From assembly GCA_038205805.1 (NCBI GenBank), contig JBBRBO010000007.1, forward strand, positions 11,568 to 75,567: 64,000 bases of DNA, read 5' to 3'. Shown here piece by piece: positions 42,937-51,924 of the stretch. The translations under genes were made by a program, and so were the position numbers. Each line of letters begins with the position of its first letter. Position 1 is the first letter of the stretch. The DNA is from JBBSBY01 sp038205805 (GTDB lineage: Bacteria; Desulfobacterota; Desulfomonilia; Desulfomonilales; Desulfomonilaceae). The notes under the pieces were generated by a model. The model saw only the letters and a program-made list of their open reading frames with translations. It searched no databases and was not told the DNA's origin.

Positions 42937-44055
42937 CTAGAACTTAAACTGAGTAGACTGACGCCAGGTCGTGTAAGCGAATCTGTAGTCGTCGATGAGA
43001 TGATGGGTAAACGGGATACCGGTTTTCTCGAAGAATCTTTCCCAACCGATACGCTCCGCCCAATCACCCAAACGCTCATATTTACGGGCATCTTTCGAGT
43101 ATACTTCCACCAGGTTCTTTACGGCGTCTACCGTGGTCGGCCATCTCGGGGGCTCATTGGGAATGAACGGGATGACAACCTTCGAGAACTTGGGTTTGCT
43201 GATTCTGTTGGACAACTTGCCGCCCACGAGGATCGCGATGCCGCTGCCGACGTCATCGGCCAAAGGCATGGCGGCGCACATGGTATAGCAGTTACCGCAA
43301 TACATGCAGCGGTCGGCGTTGACGTCCAGGGACTTCAATCCGCTCTCCGTCTTCGCCGGCTTGATGGCGGCGGTTGGGCAAGCGGCGATGGCTAGGGGAA
43401 GTTCGCACATCTTGTCGATCCATTCGCTGTCTACCATAGGCGGTTTGCGATGGATGCCCAAGACTGCGATATCGGAGCAATGCACTGCGCCGCACATGTT
43501 AAGGCAACATGCGAGCGAAACGCGCACGGGCGCGGGTAGATCCATATGAGTGAAGTGCTCGTAAATGGAGTCCATAATCGCCTTCACCACGCCGGAAGCG
43601 TCGATGGCGGGTGTATGGCAGTGAGCCCAGCCTTGGGTATGCACGATATTCGTAACGCCGGCGCCGGTTCCACCTACGGGAAACTTGTAAGAGCCGCCAT
43701 CGAACTTTCTGCTCTTAAGGTCGTCGATCAAAGGCTGAAGTTTGCTTTTGTCGCCAAGCAGGAATTCGATGTTGTTTCTTGTGGTGAAACGGAGATACCC
43801 GTCGCAATACTTGTCGGCGATGTCGCAGATCTCTCGGATGTGCTCATTGCTGATGAGGCGGGCGCAGGCTACACGTACGGTATAGACTTTGTCGCCGCTT
43901 TCAGCGGTGTGGCACAGAACTCCCGGCTGGGGGATTTCATGATAAACCCATTTGCCGAAGTTCTTTTCGATGACCGGGGGAAGAAACTCCCTAAAATACC
44001 TAGGGCCTATATCAGTGATTCTATCCTTTAGCGGTTCTGCAGGATTGTAAGCCAT
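42937..44055 (-). CDS. dsrB: Dissimilatory sulfite reductase beta subunit
   Basis: A protein of 372 residues. Sirohaem and [4Fe-4S] ligands occur in the C-x5-C...CCLNMC pattern (VSLACCLNMCGAVHC near residue 185), and a ferredoxin insertion has DRCMYCGNCYTMC near residue 250 with an upstream CPTAAIKP. DsrAB reduces sulfite in the cytoplasm, passing sulfur to DsrC. It begins 18 bases after dsrA and ends 33 bases before dsrD. The stem sequences around VGGTGAGVTNIVHTQG are typical of reductive DsrB. No partial or duplicated regions. Confidence 0.96.
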   Translation of the reverse strand: MAYNPAEPLKDRITDIGPRYFREFLPPVIEKNFGKWVYHEIPQPGVLCHTAESGDKVYTVRVACARLISNEHIREICDIADKYCDGYLRFTTRNNIEFLLGDKSKLQPLIDDLKSRKFDGGSYKFPVGGTGAGVTNIVHTQGWAHCHTPAIDASGVVKAIMDSIYEHFTHMDLPAPVRVSLACCLNMCGAVHCSDIAVLGIHRKPPMVDSEWIDKMCELPLAIAACPTAAIKPAKTESGLKSLDVNADRCMYCGNCYTMCAAMPLADDVGSGIAILVGGKLSNRISKPKFSKVVIPFIPNEPPRWPTTVDAVKNLVEVYSKDARKYERLGDWAERIGWERFFEKTGIPFTHHLIDDYRFAYTTWRQSTQFKF

Positions 44056-44073
44056 TCTCTATGTTCCTCCTCA

Positions 44074-45363
44074 TTACCTCTGATGTTTCTTGCGATATTC
44101 GGTGATGTCACGAGTCCAGCCGCCTTCCACTTCATCTTCCTTCCAGAAGATATAGGGGTTGGAACGAGGTTCATCGACCATTCTGGGATCAGGATCCAGT
44201 TCGGTGATGCGGAGGAACTCTTGCATGCTCTTTCTTTGGATGAGTTCACCGAGGCGTTCACGGTTCTTGCCTTCTTCCATCCACCAATCCCAAACTTTCT
44301 CGATCAGGGCATGCAGTTCGGTGAAGGGGGATTCGATCTTCATGAAGGGAACCGTCAGAGTAGACATCTGAGCGCCTTCGAGAATGGGGGCCTTTGCGCC
44401 GAACAATATGGATGCGCCGGTGTCGAGGCCGATTCTCAAAGCCTGAGGCATAACGTTCAAACAATGCATGCAGCGAACGCATTCTTTGTTGTTGATTTCG
44501 AGTTTTTGACCATCAAAAGACATACAGTTGGTCGGGCAGCGATCCACGACTTCCTTCTGCATGTCGAATTTGCCCCAGTCACGGCCGGCGTGGGCGCCCG
44601 CATTCGGCGCGATTTCGCCGTTCGCATACGCCTTCACTGCATTATGGTCGATGCGAATATCGTCTCTCCAGGTGCCGATAACGGACATATCCGAGCGTGC
44701 GATGGAGGCCACGCAGCCGTTCGGGCAGCCGTCAAATTTGAACTTAAACTTATAAGGAAAGGCGGGACGATGGAGATAGTCCTGATATTCCTTCGTCAAC
44801 TGATGGCACGTTTCCTGAGTGTCATAGCAGGCGAATTGGCAGCGGGACATGCCCAGACAACACTCGGGGGTGCGCAGGTTTGAGCCCGAGCCGCCCAGAT
44901 CCTGGTTCAGTTGGTGCGTCAGGTCATAAAAAAACGGTTCCAGGTGGTCGGTGGTGGTGCCGAGAAAAACGATGTCACCGGTCGAGCCGTGCATGTTTGT
45001 CAGACCACTGCCGTGTTGATCCCACAGATTAATGAGTTCGCGCAGGAACTTTGTTGTGTAAAACTTGCTGGAGGGCTGATTCACGCGCACAGTGTGGAAG
45101 TGAGCCACACCCGGGAACTGCTGCGGTTGATCGCAATATCGACCGATAATGCCGCCGCCGTAACCGAATACGCCGACGATTCCGCCGTGTTTCCAGTGTG
45201 TTACCCTATCGACATATGACAATTCCATAATTCCCAACAGGTCATCCGGAGCGTCCTTTAAGACGTGTTTTCCTTTTTCCGCCTGCTGCTTGATATCAGA
45301 GACAAAACTAGGCCACGGTCCTTTTTCCAGTTCATCAAGCATGGGGGTTTTGTGTTTTCCCAT
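44074..45363 (-). CDS. dsrA: Dissimilatory sulfite reductase alpha subunit
   Basis: A protein of 429 residues. Motifs: HGSTGDIVFLGTTTDHLEP, GMSRCQFACYDTQETC (first cysteine pair near residue 175), GCPNGCVASIARSD (C-x3-C), and the ferredoxin domain CPTNCMSF...CVRCMHC. Length and motifs are those of the reductive DsrA, which binds sirohaem and a [4Fe-4S] cluster with DsrB. GGAGG about 11 bases before the ATG. It heads dsrABD, with a strong promoter at 45568-45596 and a leader of about 200 bases. Confidence 0.96.
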   Translation of the reverse strand: MGKHKTPMLDELEKGPWPSFVSDIKQQAEKGKHVLKDAPDDLLGIMELSYVDRVTHWKHGGIVGVFGYGGGIIGRYCDQPQQFPGVAHFHTVRVNQPSSKFYTTKFLRELINLWDQHGSGLTNMHGSTGDIVFLGTTTDHLEPFFYDLTHQLNQDLGGSGSNLRTPECCLGMSRCQFACYDTQETCHQLTKEYQDYLHRPAFPYKFKFKFDGCPNGCVASIARSDMSVIGTWRDDIRIDHNAVKAYANGEIAPNAGAHAGRDWGKFDMQKEVVDRCPTNCMSFDGQKLEINNKECVRCMHCLNVMPQALRIGLDTGASILFGAKAPILEGAQMSTLTVPFMKIESPFTELHALIEKVWDWWMEEGKNRERLGELIQRKSMQEFLRITELDPDPRMVDEPRSNPYIFWKEDEVEGGWTRDITEYRKKHQR

Positions 45364-45567
45364 TAAAAGATTCCTCCTTCTTTACTTGGGTGGTTCTACA
45401 TACTATTCGAGAAGTAATCGGAGTGTGCTTTTCCGTCTCCACGAAATAAAAATTGGCCCTAAAGAAAGAATATCCCTCGATACTTTCCACGGGCTGCTGT
45501 GCTTCGCTGATTTTCCAAAATGGGATCGTGAACTTTGAGCGGTCCTTCACCCAGGATAGACTCGTGG

Positions 45568-45596
45568 ATAATAAGGGTTCCACATAGACAAGTCAA
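45568..45596 (-). promoter_or_regulatory. Sigma70-type promoter of dsrABD
   Basis: On the minus strand TTGACT (45596-45591), a 17-base spacer and TATTAT (45573-45568). It lies about 205 bases before the dsrA ATG. Confidence 0.65.
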
Positions 45597-45848
45597 GAAG
45601 AAAGCAAATGGATTTCAACAAAATAACACACCATCATCGCCTCTGCCGCAAAATGTGTCGGTCAAGATGTTTCACCTCTACATGTTCATGTTTTATGGTG
45701 TTCATTCAGTAATAAATCCAAATGCAACCACGGATTGATGGGAAGCCTCCACCGACGCGGCGCCTCCCCCTGAAGACTTCATTGAAGGAGCGTCTGAGGC
45801 CGGAGCGGTAACATACAAAATGCGCTCACTTCAAGGCGACTTGTATAC

Positions 45849-45876
45849 TTTACAATCGTAAGCATAGTAATATAGA
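45849..45876 (+). promoter_or_regulatory. Promoter candidate for the first CbiA/DsrN gene
   Basis: TTTACA (45849-45854), 16 bases, TATAGA (45871-45876), about 140 bases before ATG 46017. Matches are 5/6 and 4/6. Confidence 0.35.
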
Positions 45877-46016
45877 CCTTTTTTGTGATCCGTTACCGTG
45901 ACTACGATATACTACTTGCCGGCACATCGGGATGCCCGGAGGCGACACGAATCTCCATTCCGCCTTTACCGGGATAGCGCTATATCACGCCCGGTGAATC
46001 ATCACGTTGGAAGTAC

Positions 46017-47399
46017 ATGTTTATTACTCCTCGTTTCTTAATCGCTGCGCTCAGGGGCGGCGCCGGCAAGACCCTGCTCAGCATCGCCGTTGTAGCGGCC
46101 TTGCACGAACGTGGGCTGAGCGTAGCGCCGTTCAAGAAAGGGCCTGATTACATAGACGCAGCTTGGCTCGGTCAAGCGGCCCAGAGAGCATGTCGTAACC
46201 TGGACGCCTACATCATGGGTCCGGACACGCCTGCTCTTTCTTTCGTCCGGCACTCATTAACCGCCGATATCGCGGTCATCGAGGGATCCCGTGGACTCTT
46301 TGACGGCTCGGACGGCGTCGGCGCATCGAGTTCGGCGGAACTTGCCAAGACACTGGGCGCGCCGGTGATCCTCGTCATTGACGCTACTAAGATGACGCGG
46401 ACCGCTGCGGCTCTTGCGCTCGGCTGCAAGGCGATGGACCCCGACCTGAAGATAGGCGGAATTGTGCTCAACCGCGTCGCCGGCGCACGACATGAGAAGA
46501 CCTTGCGCGATTCCATCCGCCACACAGTGGACATTCCGTTGATAGGGGCCGTGCCGAAGCTCCCGGCCCACGACTTGCCCCAGCGTCACCTCGGTTTGCT
46601 CACCTTACACGAACACCCCGAGGCGGGCGGTTCCATTGGCCGACTCGCCCAAGTCGCGCGGGACTACATCGACCTTGAAGCTCTCGTGGCCATTGCTCGA
46701 GACGCCGATCCGTTATCGGTCATTGCGCCGCGTGTTCCGGTTGCGCCCCTACGCCAAAGCGTTCGTATAGGCGTAATTCAGGATGGGGCTTTCCAGTTCT
46801 ACTATCCCGAAAACCTTGAGGCCCTTGAACGCCAAGGAGCGCACATCGTTCGAGTCAGCGCCTTATCCGATCAACGGCTGCCGGAAATCGACGCCCTCTA
46901 CATTGGCGGTGGTTTTCCTGAGACACACGCGGCCGGCCTCTCTGCGATCGAGTCCTTTCGCTCATCCGTCAAAGAGGCCGCGGATGCGGGCTTACCAGTT
47001 TACGCGGAATGCGGCGGCTTGATGTACCTTACGCAATCCATCATCATTGACGGCGCTGAATATCCCATGGCCGGTGTGTTTGAAGTACAAACCATCCTCG
47101 AGCGTAAGCCCCAGGGCCTGGGTTACATAGAAGTGACCGTAGTCGGTGAGAATCCTTTTTACCCTAAGGGAGCCCTCGTGAGGGGCCATGAATTTCATTA
47201 TTCGCGACTATCGCCTTTGGCCCGGTTGGCTTCCCAATGCGTCTTCAGAGTGAACCGCGGCTGCGGCATGGGAAACGGCATGGACGGCTTGATCTACAAG
47301 AATACCTTGGCGTCGTACATGCACGTGCATGCGTGCGGAACGACCGTCTGGGCGGAGAATTTGGCGGCCGCTGCAGCGACGTACGCCGCTGCCCGTTAA
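46017..47399 (+). CDS. CbiA/DsrN-type glutamine-dependent a,c-diamide synthase, copy 1
   Basis: A protein of 460 residues. The N-terminal dethiobiotin-synthetase-like ATP domain begins ALRGGAGKTLLS; FKKGPDYIDAAWL is typical of CbiA. The C-terminal glutaminase domain has the nucleophile in YAECGGLMYL near residue 330 and GHEFHYS. Members convert acetate side chains of tetrapyrroles to acetamides: cobyrinate, Ni-sirohydrochlorin (CfbB), or siroheme (DsrN, found beside dsrAB). Adjacent dsr genes favour DsrN. The next gene is a paralogue with the same motifs. GGAAG about 5 bases before ATG 46017. Confidence 0.85.
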   Translation: MFITPRFLIAALRGGAGKTLLSIAVVAALHERGLSVAPFKKGPDYIDAAWLGQAAQRACRNLDAYIMGPDTPALSFVRHSLTADIAVIEGSRGLFDGSDGVGASSSAELAKTLGAPVILVIDATKMTRTAAALALGCKAMDPDLKIGGIVLNRVAGARHEKTLRDSIRHTVDIPLIGAVPKLPAHDLPQRHLGLLTLHEHPEAGGSIGRLAQVARDYIDLEALVAIARDADPLSVIAPRVPVAPLRQSVRIGVIQDGAFQFYYPENLEALERQGAHIVRVSALSDQRLPEIDALYIGGGFPETHAAGLSAIESFRSSVKEAADAGLPVYAECGGLMYLTQSIIIDGAEYPMAGVFEVQTILERKPQGLGYIEVTVVGENPFYPKGALVRGHEFHYSRLSPLARLASQCVFRVNRGCGMGNGMDGLIYKNTLASYMHVHACGTTVWAENLAAAAATYAAAR

Positions 47400-47511
47400 G
47401 CGAGGCGCCGTGAGCGTTCGGCCGGCCGCCTGTGCGATGAGCCCGCTATGGCCGGGTCGCACGAGCGTTGAACTTGGCTGATCCGTTGATACTGATACAC
47501 TTCCAACGGAG

Positions 47512-47711
47512 TAATAGTGCTGAAGTTATTCTTATAAGATTAGGTTTTCTTGACGTCTATCTGAGAATGTTTAATATGCCGAAATCGGCCTTTTCTCCTT
47601 GAGAAAAGCCGGTTTCGGCCATTTAAAAGTTCTTGGAGAGGGGTTCGGGGAGAACCTTCTTGGAAGAAGGTTTCTCCCCGATATTACTTCTTTGAGGGCG
47701 CACTCGTATGA
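47512..47711 (-). repeat. Double-hairpin dispersed repeat, copy H
   Basis: An inverted copy between the two CbiA/DsrN paralogues. Hairpin 1 (47647-47679) is near perfect: GGGGAGAACCTTCTT against AAGAAGGTTTCTCCCC. Hairpin 2 (47578-47619) pairs GCCGAAATCGGC with GCCGGTTTCGGC. The left terminus TCGTATGA ends at 47711, 17 bases before the GTG of copy 2. Confidence 0.8.
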
Positions 47712-47727
47712 TACGGATTGATGAAGC

Positions 47728-49113
47728 GTGAAAATTCCTAGAATGACACTCGCCGCTCTCAGGGGCGGCGCCGGCAAAACCTTTGTGAGTGTGGGTATGG
47801 CCGCGGCGTATAAGGCGCGAGGGTGCACGCTGAGCGTATTTAAGAAAGGGCCTGATTACATCGACGCGGCGTGGCTGAGTCTCGTGGCCGGGTCTTTGTG
47901 TCGCAACTTGGACGCGTATTTGGCGCCGACCGAGGCCGTGAAGGATTCCTTTGTCCGCGCCGCCCGAGGCTCGGATCTAGCCTTGGTGGAGGGCAATCGG
48001 GGACTCTTCGACGGCGTGGATCACCTTGGGAGCTTCAGCACGGCGGAACTGGCGAAGCTGTTGCAATCTCCCGTGCTCCTCGTGGTGGACGCCACGAAGA
48101 TGACGCGCACCGCAGCGGCTCTGGTCCTCGGGTGCCGATTACTAGATCCTGAACTGAACATTGCCGGCGTGATCCTCAACCGCGTCGCGGGGGCTCGGCA
48201 CGAGCGCGTGGTGCGAGAGGCCATTCACGAGGTAACCGGGCTACCCGTTCTTGGCAGTGTGGGCAAGGTGGCGGCGGACAAATTCCCGCAACGGCATCTG
48301 GGATTGCTTTCCGCATACGAACATCCACGGGCCGAAGCCTTTCTCGGAGAGGCCGGCCGGGTAATTGCGGATTCGGTGGATCTGGACGCCGCTCTGGAGA
48401 TCGCTCGATGCGCGCCGGATCTCGTTGTGGCTCAAGAACCGAGTGTCTCTCAAAGCGCCGCATCGAAGGTGCGGATTGGGGTGATACGCGACGCGGCCTT
48501 TCAGTTTTACTACCCGGACAATCTTGAGGCATTGGAGAGCGCCGGCGCGGAGCTGGTCTTCATCAACTCGCTTACGGCGCAGGTCTTGGGGCGAATTGAC
48601 GGGCTCTACATTGGGGGCGGCTTTCCGGAAAGCCACGCCGAGGCCTTGGCCGCAAACCACGTTATGCGGTCCGCCATCTTGGAGAGCGCCCAGAGCGGTC
48701 TACCCATCTACGCGGAATGCGGCGGACTCATGTATCTTTCCAAGAATCTGCGCATTGACGAGAAAACCTTTCCTATGGTGGGTCTGTTCCCTGTCGATAT
48801 CGTGCTGGAACGACGACCTCAGGGGCATGGGTACATCAAGGTGGAAGTCGCGCGGGAAAATCCGTTTTTCCCTGTGGGGACGGCTCTCATAGGCCATGAA
48901 TTTCATTACTCCCAGGCGGCGCCGCTCCCTGGAGTGTCCCTGCGATACATTTTCGATGTGAAACGCGGGTTTGGGATAGACGGTCGGCATGACGGTATTC
49001 AGGTTCACAACACGCTGGGCGCTTACACGCATATCCATGCCTTGGGCGAACGCAAATGGGCGGAAGGGGTTGTGGCCGCGGCCCTTCGGCACAGAGACCG
49101 GCGCGGCGAATGA
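47728..49113 (+). CDS. CbiA/DsrN-type glutamine-dependent a,c-diamide synthase, copy 2
   Basis: A protein of 461 residues, clearly paralogous to the gene before it. Shared blocks include AALRGGAGKT, FKKGPDYIDAAWL, VVDATKMTRTAAAL, LNRVAGARHE, FPQRHLGLL, YAECGGLMYL and GHEFHYSQ. The start is a GTG at 47728, the only in-frame choice because an ATG 7 bases earlier meets a stop. One copy may amidate siroheme for DsrAB (DsrN) and the other cobyrinate or a related ring; I cannot say which. The two genes are separated by repeat copy H, not fused, and not overlapping. A short GC hairpin with a T-run near 49265 may end the unit. Confidence 0.85.
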   Translation: MKIPRMTLAALRGGAGKTFVSVGMAAAYKARGCTLSVFKKGPDYIDAAWLSLVAGSLCRNLDAYLAPTEAVKDSFVRAARGSDLALVEGNRGLFDGVDHLGSFSTAELAKLLQSPVLLVVDATKMTRTAAALVLGCRLLDPELNIAGVILNRVAGARHERVVREAIHEVTGLPVLGSVGKVAADKFPQRHLGLLSAYEHPRAEAFLGEAGRVIADSVDLDAALEIARCAPDLVVAQEPSVSQSAASKVRIGVIRDAAFQFYYPDNLEALESAGAELVFINSLTAQVLGRIDGLYIGGGFPESHAEALAANHVMRSAILESAQSGLPIYAECGGLMYLSKNLRIDEKTFPMVGLFPVDIVLERRPQGHGYIKVEVARENPFFPVGTALIGHEFHYSQAAPLPGVSLRYIFDVKRGFGIDGRHDGIQVHNTLGAYTHIHALGERKWAEGVVAAALRHRDRRGE

Positions 49114-49284
49114 GCTTTCTTCGGCGTCCGTAATGGGCAACTGGGCACTCATTATTTATAATGTCAAGTGGTTGAAGTGTTCTGGTGAACAGTTACGTGA
49201 ACTATTCCGTCGTGGTGCAGGGCTTGGCTGAAATGGCTCCGCATGGCTCCACAAAACGGTTTGAGGGGCTTTTTCTTTTATTGC

Positions 49285-49312
49285 TTGACAACAGAACCTA
49301 ATAGTATACCAT
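49285..49312 (+). promoter_or_regulatory. Orphan promoter candidate
   Basis: TTGACA (49285-49290), 16 bases, TACCAT (49307-49312). It stands about 480 bases before the next gene, with no ORF following directly, so it may drive a small RNA or a long leader. Confidence 0.3.
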
Positions 49313-49689
49313 AGAAGGTAGGGCTGGTAAAATCTTTATTTCAGAAAATCGTAATCATTCAGTTACGTGCGGGAGCGATACTATAACTATCGGATATTTT
49401 TGCAGAGCAACCGCGATTTGCCGCTAATAACTGAATACTTACGGAAAATCACATTCGCATTTTTGAAAGGATTCAGGAAGCTCACCGTGGTAGTACGCTC
49501 GGTCAACAATGAACTATGATTGTAGCCGGAAACGAGAATAGGCCTGGTGTAGCGGCCTAGTGAAAGAACGAAATACACTCGAGCATGTCTGAATCATCCG
49601 CGTTGGTACGATTTGTAATGCTCTCCGCAGGCCTCCTCTCACCTATGGAGAAGGAGAACTAACGTATACAAAATCAGAAGCTTAAGGAA

Positions 49690-49760
49690 TGGGTCGGGGG
49701 AAAAGCCTCTTACGAGAAGGTTCTCCCCGCTAAGGTTTTTTTGAGGGCAATGGGTATGAA
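49690..49760 (-). repeat. Double-hairpin dispersed repeat, partial copy I
   Basis: An inverted left part: GGTCGGGGGAAAAGCC, then AGAAGGTTCTCCCC and TTTTTTTGAGGGCAATGGGTAT. It ends 36 bases before the DinG-like gene. The rest has decayed. Confidence 0.6.
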
Positions 49761-49796
49761 CGGCTGCGGGACGAGGCCGCAGGCGCCGGGATCAAA

Positions 49797-51737
49797 ATGA
49801 AACGAGCTGTCACCAAAGACTTGATCGGTAAGATACTCGGGAAGGGCGGAATCCTTTCGGCCTCCATCTCCGGGTACGAGCATCGCGGCCAACAGATCAC
49901 AATGGCCCGAGAAGTGAGTAAGGCTCTGAGCGGCCGCAAACGCCTCATCGTCGAGGCGCCCACGGGCACGGGAAAGACCCTGGCGTATCTCACCGCCGCC
50001 GCCATTTCTCGACAACGCACGGCAATCTCCACTGCAACCAAGAATCTCCAGGAGCAATTATTCTTCAAAGACACGCCATTCATTCGAGAAAAGGTATTCC
50101 CCGAGCTGAAGATCGCTCTCGTCAAGGGTAGGGGCAATTATGTGTGCCATACGCGCTACATGAAGTTCCTCCGACAGCCGTACATTAAGGGCCTTGATCC
50201 GGATGGGTCCGCGGCGTTGATACAGAAGTGGTATCCCGAGACCTGCGACCACGGGGAAGGCGACCGGTCGGAACTGGACATCTCAGACGACAACCCCATC
50301 TGGCCGGAAATTTGTTCTACGTCCGAGACGTGCTTAGGGAAGAAATGCCCCACACGCGACGAGTGTTTCGTGCTCCAAATGCGAGTCAAGGCCGCTGAAG
50401 CGGACCTCATGATAATCAACCACCATCTGCTCTGTTCGGACCTGGCAGTGAAAGAGGCGGGCTACGGCGAAGTCATCCCCAAATACGAAGCGCTCATCAT
50501 AGACGAAGCCCACGCCCTGGAAGACGCAGCCACCCAGCATTTCGGGTTCTATATCAGCCAGTTCAAGATTACCCGTTTTTTGAGAGAGGCTCGCGCTGAA
50601 TTGGACGGCGAAAAGGCCTTCGCCGAAAAATACGCCAAGTCTTTCGAGATGATCGAGGGCGCCGGTCGCCGCTTGTTCGACTCCTTTCCTGAGATCAAGG
50701 TGGGCAAGACTCGTATTCAGCGTTTGAGCCCTCAGGTGAAGGAGGCGCGAGATACGCTCATCGGCGAATTGCAGGCTACCGCGGCCATGATCGGAAACTC
50801 ACCCCAAGGGAGCGACGAACTCAAGAACATGTCCCGCCGAGGGGCAAAATTGGCCAGGGAAGTTCACACGATACTGCAGGACAACGGTGATGCCGACTAC
50901 GCCGTGTGGGGCGAACGCAGAGAAAAGCGTCTCGGCCTCCACGCGGATCTCATCGACACAGGAGAAGCCCTCAACCGGACACTCTACCCTAATGTGGGGT
51001 CAATAGTCTTCACATCGGCCACGCTGTCGTCTTCGGCGAACTTTTCCTATTTCAAGTCACGGGTGGCCGTTCCCGCTCCCGTCACGGAGGTGATACTGGA
51101 TTCCCCTTTCGACTATTCTAGGCAAACGCTTCTCTATGTACCCGCATCCATGCCCGAGCCGAGTCAACCCACATTCGCCGACTCACTTGCCCCGCAGATT
51201 TCGGAGATACTTCAGCGGACGGAAGGCCGCGCATTTGTTCTCTTTACGTCATACAAAAACATGCAGGCCGTATACGAGGCGCTTTTAGGTCAGTTGCCCT
51301 TTCCCTTGTTGATGCAGGGCCAAAAGCCGAAGACTAGGCTTCTGGAGGAGTTTCAAACTCGCCCCGGAGCCGTCTTGCTCGCTACGGCATCCTTCTGGGA
51401 AGGCATCGACGTCCAAGGAGAAGCGCTGTCCTGCGTGATCGTGGACAAGCTGCCCTTTGCTCCGCCGAACGATCCCATCATCGCGGCTCGTGTTGATCGC
51501 CTCAAAAAGCAGGGACAGGAGTCGTTTTTCAGCTTCCAGACCCCCATGGCCGTCATCGCCTTGAAGCAAGGATTCGGCCGTCTCATACGGACACGCTCGG
51601 ACAAGGGCGTGCTCTGCATACTCGATGTGCGGATCGTGACCAAGGCATACGGGAAGGTCTTCCGACAAAGCCTCTTTGATTGTCCGCTCACCAGGGATCT
51701 CGACGCAATAGAAGGCTTTTTCGCATCCGACGAATAG
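49797..51737 (+). CDS. DinG/YoaA-type ATP-dependent DNA helicase
   Basis: A protein of 646 residues, superfamily 2 XPD/Rad3-like. Walker A EAPTGTGKTLAYL near residue 57, the iron-sulfur cysteines (YVCHTR, then CSTSETCLGKKCPTRDECF), Walker B IIDEAHALEDAA, and late motifs (LATASFWEGIDVQGE, IALKQGFGRLIRTRSDKGV with Q-x-x-G-R-x-x-R). It unwinds 5'-tailed DNA, R-loops or forks. No exonuclease domain is fused, as in the E. coli type. The ATG follows repeat copy I; no strong RBS. DinG and YoaA cannot be separated here. Confidence 0.9.
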   Translation: MKRAVTKDLIGKILGKGGILSASISGYEHRGQQITMAREVSKALSGRKRLIVEAPTGTGKTLAYLTAAAISRQRTAISTATKNLQEQLFFKDTPFIREKVFPELKIALVKGRGNYVCHTRYMKFLRQPYIKGLDPDGSAALIQKWYPETCDHGEGDRSELDISDDNPIWPEICSTSETCLGKKCPTRDECFVLQMRVKAAEADLMIINHHLLCSDLAVKEAGYGEVIPKYEALIIDEAHALEDAATQHFGFYISQFKITRFLREARAELDGEKAFAEKYAKSFEMIEGAGRRLFDSFPEIKVGKTRIQRLSPQVKEARDTLIGELQATAAMIGNSPQGSDELKNMSRRGAKLAREVHTILQDNGDADYAVWGERREKRLGLHADLIDTGEALNRTLYPNVGSIVFTSATLSSSANFSYFKSRVAVPAPVTEVILDSPFDYSRQTLLYVPASMPEPSQPTFADSLAPQISEILQRTEGRAFVLFTSYKNMQAVYEALLGQLPFPLLMQGQKPKTRLLEEFQTRPGAVLLATASFWEGIDVQGEALSCVIVDKLPFAPPNDPIIAARVDRLKKQGQESFFSFQTPMAVIALKQGFGRLIRTRSDKGVLCILDVRIVTKAYGKVFRQSLFDCPLTRDLDAIEGFFASDE

Positions 51738-51924
51738 GTTGACCTTGCGCTCGGTGAACAAAGTGTATACACAAGACACGCTTTGGTTGGTCTGCACGTG
51801 AGAGATATTTCGCTCATAACGGGCCGATGAGAAGGACTACGACGCCGATCTGAGCGCGCTCAGGAGCAAACGCCGTTTCCCTTTCAACGAGTGAGATTGG
51901 GATAGCTTATTTGTTTGGTCATCC

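Larger units (their letters stand above)
45364..46016. other. Divergent intergenic region between dsrA and the first CbiA/DsrN gene
   Basis: About 650 bases without a convincing gene. It carries a promoter for dsrABD on the minus strand (45568-45596) and a candidate plus-strand promoter at 45849-45876. I looked for a cobalamin riboswitch core (GCCACTG-type box) before the CbiA-like gene and found none. Confidence 0.4.
49114..49796. other. Intergenic region upstream of the DinG-like gene
   Basis: About 680 bases with no convincing gene. It holds a possible terminator (GCTCC...GGGGCTTTTT, 49240-49280), an orphan promoter-like sequence (49285-49312), AT-rich sequence, and repeat copy I near its end. 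Confidence 0.35.

Noticed and set aside
45620..46016. Cobalamin riboswitch before the first CbiA/DsrN gene
   Set aside because: No B12-box (GCCACTG) or adjacent conserved stems were found.
51880..51924. Decayed right half of the dispersed repeat before mlaE
   Set aside because: GAGTGAGATTGGGATAGC resembles copy A (GAGTGAGATTGGGAAAAC) but the match is only about 18 bases with no other parts of the element.
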